Part shown: piece by piece, positions 5,163 to 7,768 of the stretch | Numbering within the stretch: position 1 is the stretch's first letter | Layout of the letters: every line of letters begins with the position of its first letter | NCBI GenBank assembly: GCA_002297185.1 | Contig: DBJV01000088.1 | Span: 13,754 to 21,521, forward strand | Length of the DNA: 7,768 bases | Direction of reading: 5' to 3' | Origin: Christensenella sp. UBA767 | GTDB lineage: Bacteria > Bacillota > Clostridia > Christensenellales > CAG-917 | Position numbers and translations under genes: made by a program | Notes under the pieces: generated by a model | What the model saw: only the letters and a program-made list of their open reading frames with translations | Databases searched by the model: none | Told to the model about the DNA's origin: nothing

Positions 5163-7768
5163 TTATGCAATGGGATAATCTCCGTAGTTGTAGATATAAA
5201 TCCAGCAATGTCTTGTGTGATTGTTGGTGATTGCGATGGTGAGTTTATCGCTTGAGAACACCATCTTTCTGTCGGACGTGCCTCTCTCGCCGCCGGTGAT
5301 ATCGCTGACGCCTGCGTTGTAGGTGAATCCTGCGCTCTCCAACACGGTCTTAATCTTGTCGAAGAACTCGCCGAATCCTGCTTGCAAATTGTTTTTATCG
5401 TCAAGATACGCAGCAGGAGCTTGCGCCGTCAAATTGATATAATCGGTGTATGCGGTTGTGCCGTCTGTCAAAGTCTCGGACTTATAACCGAAGAATGCGT
5501 TGATGCTGTCACCGAAGATTTCTCTAAGTGAGTTCATGGAGATGAATTGGTTTGCCTCCATATTGTACACGTCTTTGATTATCTTATCGAAAGTTGCTTT
5601 GTGATCGCAGACACCGTACTTGTGATACTTGTCACTACCCGTTGCATTCTCGTTGTAGCAACCGTATTTCTCGAGATTGGAAGTGTGTTTATACCAATAG
5701 CTGTCCGTAGAAAGGTCAGACCAATCGGGCAACACTCTTTCTTCATAGCCGTCAAACTCGTCGGTGAAAGCCGTTGTTCCTACGTCGGAATACGTGGTTT
5801 CTACGTATCCGAACCATCCACCGTACTCATAAGGATAAGACGTGGACACTACGTTTCCGTCCAAATCAACCAAAATGGAGAGTTGATATTTGGAGGACGC
5901 TACGGTGCTATTCGCATTGGAGTGCATGCTGAACTCTTTTGCGATTTCGCCGATTATTTGACTATCGCGCAACACGTACTCTGCATATTCAACGATTTGA
6001 CCGTTTTCACCGAGGACTTTTCTGCCGCCTGCATATTTGAATACATCTGCGGAGAAATTCCATTGCGGAATGACGTCTGCGATAGTTCCGGAATATTTCT
6101 TGGTGCCTACGAGTTTCTTTGCGGACGTATCATACTTGAAATAGTCGTACTTGTCTGCGGAAACTTGATTGTAACCGGTGTATTCGATCCAATATTGATA
6201 ATCGTCGTATTGTTGATATTCGCCAGTTCTCTTAAGCAAAATTTTATCAGACGTGATACGTCCGACTACGCCGACAGTACCATTGTTGGTGAGCGTCGGG
6301 AAAGATGCGGAAGTAGACGCAGAAGTTTCATAATCGCTCGAATCGATATCAGGTGACGTCGTTGCAATTTCTTTTGCAGAGAACGTATAGTTGGTTGCGT
6401 TCTTCATCTTTTCGATGGCTTTTGCAAGTGCGCTGTCCTCTACGTGTTCGTACTTCGTGGGTTCGGGAACCGTGGTTGTGCCGATGTCGGAGAAGTTAAG
6501 AGAAACTTCGGTATACGCGACCTTGTTGTCGCCGGTTTGAGTTTCCGTTCTTGCCATCAACTTTGTGATTTCGCCGTTTTCCATTTTGAAGGAAATGCTG
6601 TCAAGCGTATCGTCGAGGAACGGAGTGAGGCTGTAGGAGAGATATGTCATGAGATAATAGTCGTATTGATCTTTGACAACAACGTAACTGTTCTCAACAA
6701 TATACCACTCATATGTGAACACGTCGTTGACCGTGTCGTAGATGAACTTTGAGCTGATATCCGTCGCCATCTCCGCGATATGGTTCCACAAATGTTGATT
6801 TTCCCAAACGAGCGCATTGCTCATCAAGTCGGACTCAACCTTTCTTTGAACGGTGTTGTTCTTGTCGATGTAAATTCTTTCGAGTGCGTGTCCGCCTGTC
6901 GTAACTTCGCCGTCGTTGTTGACGTAGGTGTAATCTGCCGTGTCGCCTTTGCGATAGTTGTCGTAAATGAGGTTGCTTTGCGAGCCGTCTGCATACCATT
7001 CGCCATACCATGCGCCGTCGGACATCATGACTTTGGTGTTGTAAATAGTCGTCATGCTGTTTGCGGTGTTTTCGGTGTCGATATAATAATCGGTAACGGT
7101 ACCCGAAACGGTAATGTTCTCATTGCCGAGAGCTTTGAGGATGTCGGTTGTAAGAACGTTTCCGTCTTTGCCTTTGATTTCACCGTCTTTTTCAGCGGCA
7201 CTTACGTAGTATTTTCTTTCTCTCGTGACATCCGGATAATCCTTGAGGTACGCCGTGATCGTGAGAGGCGTCGTGTATTCGGGCGTAGAGATAATGCTTA
7301 CGATGTTTCCGCTGACGCTTGCCAACTTGGTGTCGCTTACGCTGAGCAAAACTTCACTTCCGTCGGATGCTGCAGCATTGATGGTGACTTCGTCGCCTTC
7401 TTTGAGTTTCGTACCCGACGCAGTCTTTGACGACATTGTGAGCGTGGGAAGTACGGACGGTGCCTTCACGACAAACTTAACCGACTTTGTAAGGTTGGAA
7501 AGGCGATTGACTCTGACGGTCAAATTGATTTCCGTGTCGATAGCCGGAGCTTTGAGGATTTGCAATTTTTTACCGCTGATTTTTGCAAGTTTTTCATTGT
7601 CAACGTAAACGGTGTACGGGCTGTTGTCCGATATCGAAACTAAGAACACGACTTCGTCGCCTGCATTCAATTCAGTGCCGGGTTCGGGTTCTGTTTCGAT
7701 GGTTATCGTCGGCAAATCTTCATCTTTGTTGTCGCAAGCGACCATTGTAAAGACCATGCTTGCAAGAA
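5163..7768 (-). CDS. 5'-partial lipoprotein: two Ig-like domains plus duplicated LolA/LppX-like lobes (gene A)
   Basis: The frame stays open to the right edge, and residues LAS precede the first visible Met, so that Met (7757) lies inside the signal peptide and the true start is outside the window. The lipobox ends M5-V6-A7-C8 (numbering from that Met). Residues 16-100 and 103-188 are two similar Ig-like domains, sharing LPT(I/L)T, GDEV and LAxxSG. Residues 205-437 and 442-672 look like two copies of one lobe. Each opens with a helix-then-strand segment (ALGNENITVSG; KMKNATNYTFSA) and ends with a strand pair carrying FSDIGTT or YSDVGTT. This pattern resembles LolA/LppX-fold lipoproteins that bind lipids or other hydrophobic ligands. 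Residues 721-864 form an unrecognised C-terminal domain, preceded by two Cys (700 and 717) that could form a disulfide. No catalytic site is apparent. It is probably co-transcribed with gene B. The fold assignment is tentative. Confidence 0.9.
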   Translation of the reverse strand, partial: LASMVFTMVACDNKDEDLPTITIETEPEPGTELNAGDEVVFLVSISDNSPYTVYVDNEKLAKISGKKLQILKAPAIDTEINLTVRVNRLSNLTKSVKFVVKAPSVLPTLTMSSKTASGTKLKEGDEVTINAAASDGSEVLLSVSDTKLASVSGNIVSIISTPEYTTPLTITAYLKDYPDVTRERKYYVSAAEKDGEIKGKDGNVLTTDILKALGNENITVSGTVTDYYIDTENTANSMTTIYNTKVMMSDGAWYGEWYADGSQSNLIYDNYRKGDTADYTYVNNDGEVTTGGHALERIYIDKNNTVQRKVESDLMSNALVWENQHLWNHIAEMATDISSKFIYDTVNDVFTYEWYIVENSYVVVKDQYDYYLMTYLSYSLTPFLDDTLDSISFKMENGEITKLMARTETQTGDNKVAYTEVSLNFSDIGTTTVPEPTKYEHVEDSALAKAIEKMKNATNYTFSAKEIATTSPDIDSSDYETSASTSASFPTLTNNGTVGVVGRITSDKILLKRTGEYQQYDDYQYWIEYTGYNQVSADKYDYFKYDTSAKKLVGTKKYSGTIADVIPQWNFSADVFKYAGGRKVLGENGQIVEYAEYVLRDSQIIGEIAKEFSMHSNANSTVASSKYQLSILVDLDGNVVSTSYPYEYGGWFGYVETTYSDVGTTAFTDEFDGYEERVLPDWSDLSTDSYWYKHTSNLEKYGCYNENATGSDKYHKYGVCDHKATFDKIIKDVYNMEANQFISMNSLREIFGDSINAFFGYKSETLTDGTTAYTDYINLTAQAPAAYLDDKNNLQAGFGEFFDKIKTVLESAGFTYNAGVSDITGGERGTSDRKMVFSSDKLTIAITNNHTRHCWIYIYNYGDYPIA
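5742..7145 (-). repeat. Internal duplication of a LolA/LppX-like lobe in gene A
   Basis: The copies correspond to about 6447-7145 and 5742-6434. The clearest shared part is the end of each lobe: a strand followed by ENGEI or LDGNV, then an acidic/aromatic segment, then FSDIGTT or YSDVGTT. The starts also match loosely (helix, Asn, then an alternating Thr/Ser strand). Identity is low outside these blocks, so the duplication is ancient or only structural. Confidence 0.5.
7194..7712 (-). repeat. Two tandem Ig-like domains in gene A
   Basis: Units at about 7458-7712 and 7194-7451 share LPT(I/L)T at the start, GT-x-L-x-x-GDEV about 12 residues later, a SD-x-S turn, and LAxxSG before a Pro-containing strand. 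They directly follow the lipidated Cys and its acidic spacer, so they probably hold the ligand-binding lobes away from the membrane. Confidence 0.7.

Noticed and set aside
5120..5404. Minus-strand frame of 94 codons ending in an ATGA overlap with the start of gene B
   Set aside because: The overlap looks like translational coupling, but most of the frame lies out of phase within the 3' end of gene A. Its Ser/Thr/Arg-rich product looks like a frame shadow, and gene B has its own GGAG site.
5547..6356. Plus-strand open frame of 269 codons opposite gene A
   Set aside because: It lies wholly antisense to a well-supported lipoprotein gene, its translation is Val/Ile/Arg/Cys-rich without domains, and I saw no ribosome binding site. 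Codon use of the real gene leaves few stops on the other strand.
6780..7430. Plus-strand open frame of 216 codons opposite gene A
   Set aside because: Antisense shadow of the Ig-like and first-lobe coding region, with no start signal or domain.
7755..7757. ATG at 7757 as the true start of gene A
   Set aside because: Only seven residues would precede the lipobox Cys, too few for a signal peptide, and the frame continues upstream (LAS) to the window edge.

Overview
The window reads as a cluster of cell-surface lipoprotein genes from a Gram-positive bacterium, most likely an anaerobic Clostridia-type Firmicute of the kind common in gut metagenomes. This is an inference. It rests on three lipoprotein signal peptides, a strong AAGGAGA ribosome binding site, a sigma-A-like promoter, TAA stops, and a tandem HTYG...CxCG repeat typical of Firmicute surface proteins. 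The genes look to have mid-range GC by eye, while the one long intergenic region is clearly AT-rich. No tRNA, rRNA, CRISPR array, transposase or phage gene was seen.

Everything coding is on the minus strand, so the biological order runs from right to left. Gene A (5163-7768) is cut by the right edge inside its signal peptide. It encodes a lipoprotein with two tandem Ig-like domains, two successive copies of a LolA/LppX-like lobe, and an unrecognised C-terminal domain. After only 39 bases comes gene B (729-5123), a complete 1464-residue lipoprotein. It has about seven Ig-like repeats, a very acidic linker, and a long beta-rich C-terminal half. A and B are probably co-transcribed.

Between B and the next gene lies a 319-base AT-rich spacer (410-728), which is the most interesting non-coding part. 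On the minus strand it holds, in order: a 36-base inverted repeat just after the stop of B; a near-consensus promoter (TTGACA, 17 bases, TAAAAT) overlapping that repeat; several small inverted repeats; a perfect 11-bp hairpin; an intrinsic-terminator-like hairpin with seven T's; and finally the ribosome binding site of gene C. If the promoter is real, gene C has a leader of about 257 bases with a terminator inside it. That is the layout of an attenuator or riboswitch, or of a small RNA of about 175 bases upstream of gene C.

Gene C (1-409) is the first 136 codons of a third lipoprotein, carrying two HTYG...CxCG repeats and cut by the left edge. All three proteins are predicted to sit on the outer face of the cytoplasmic membrane. 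The sequence does not reveal their ligands, and no enzyme active site was recognised. I found no convincing evidence of a complete new defence or metabolic system; the structured leader and the duplicated lobes of gene A are the best leads.
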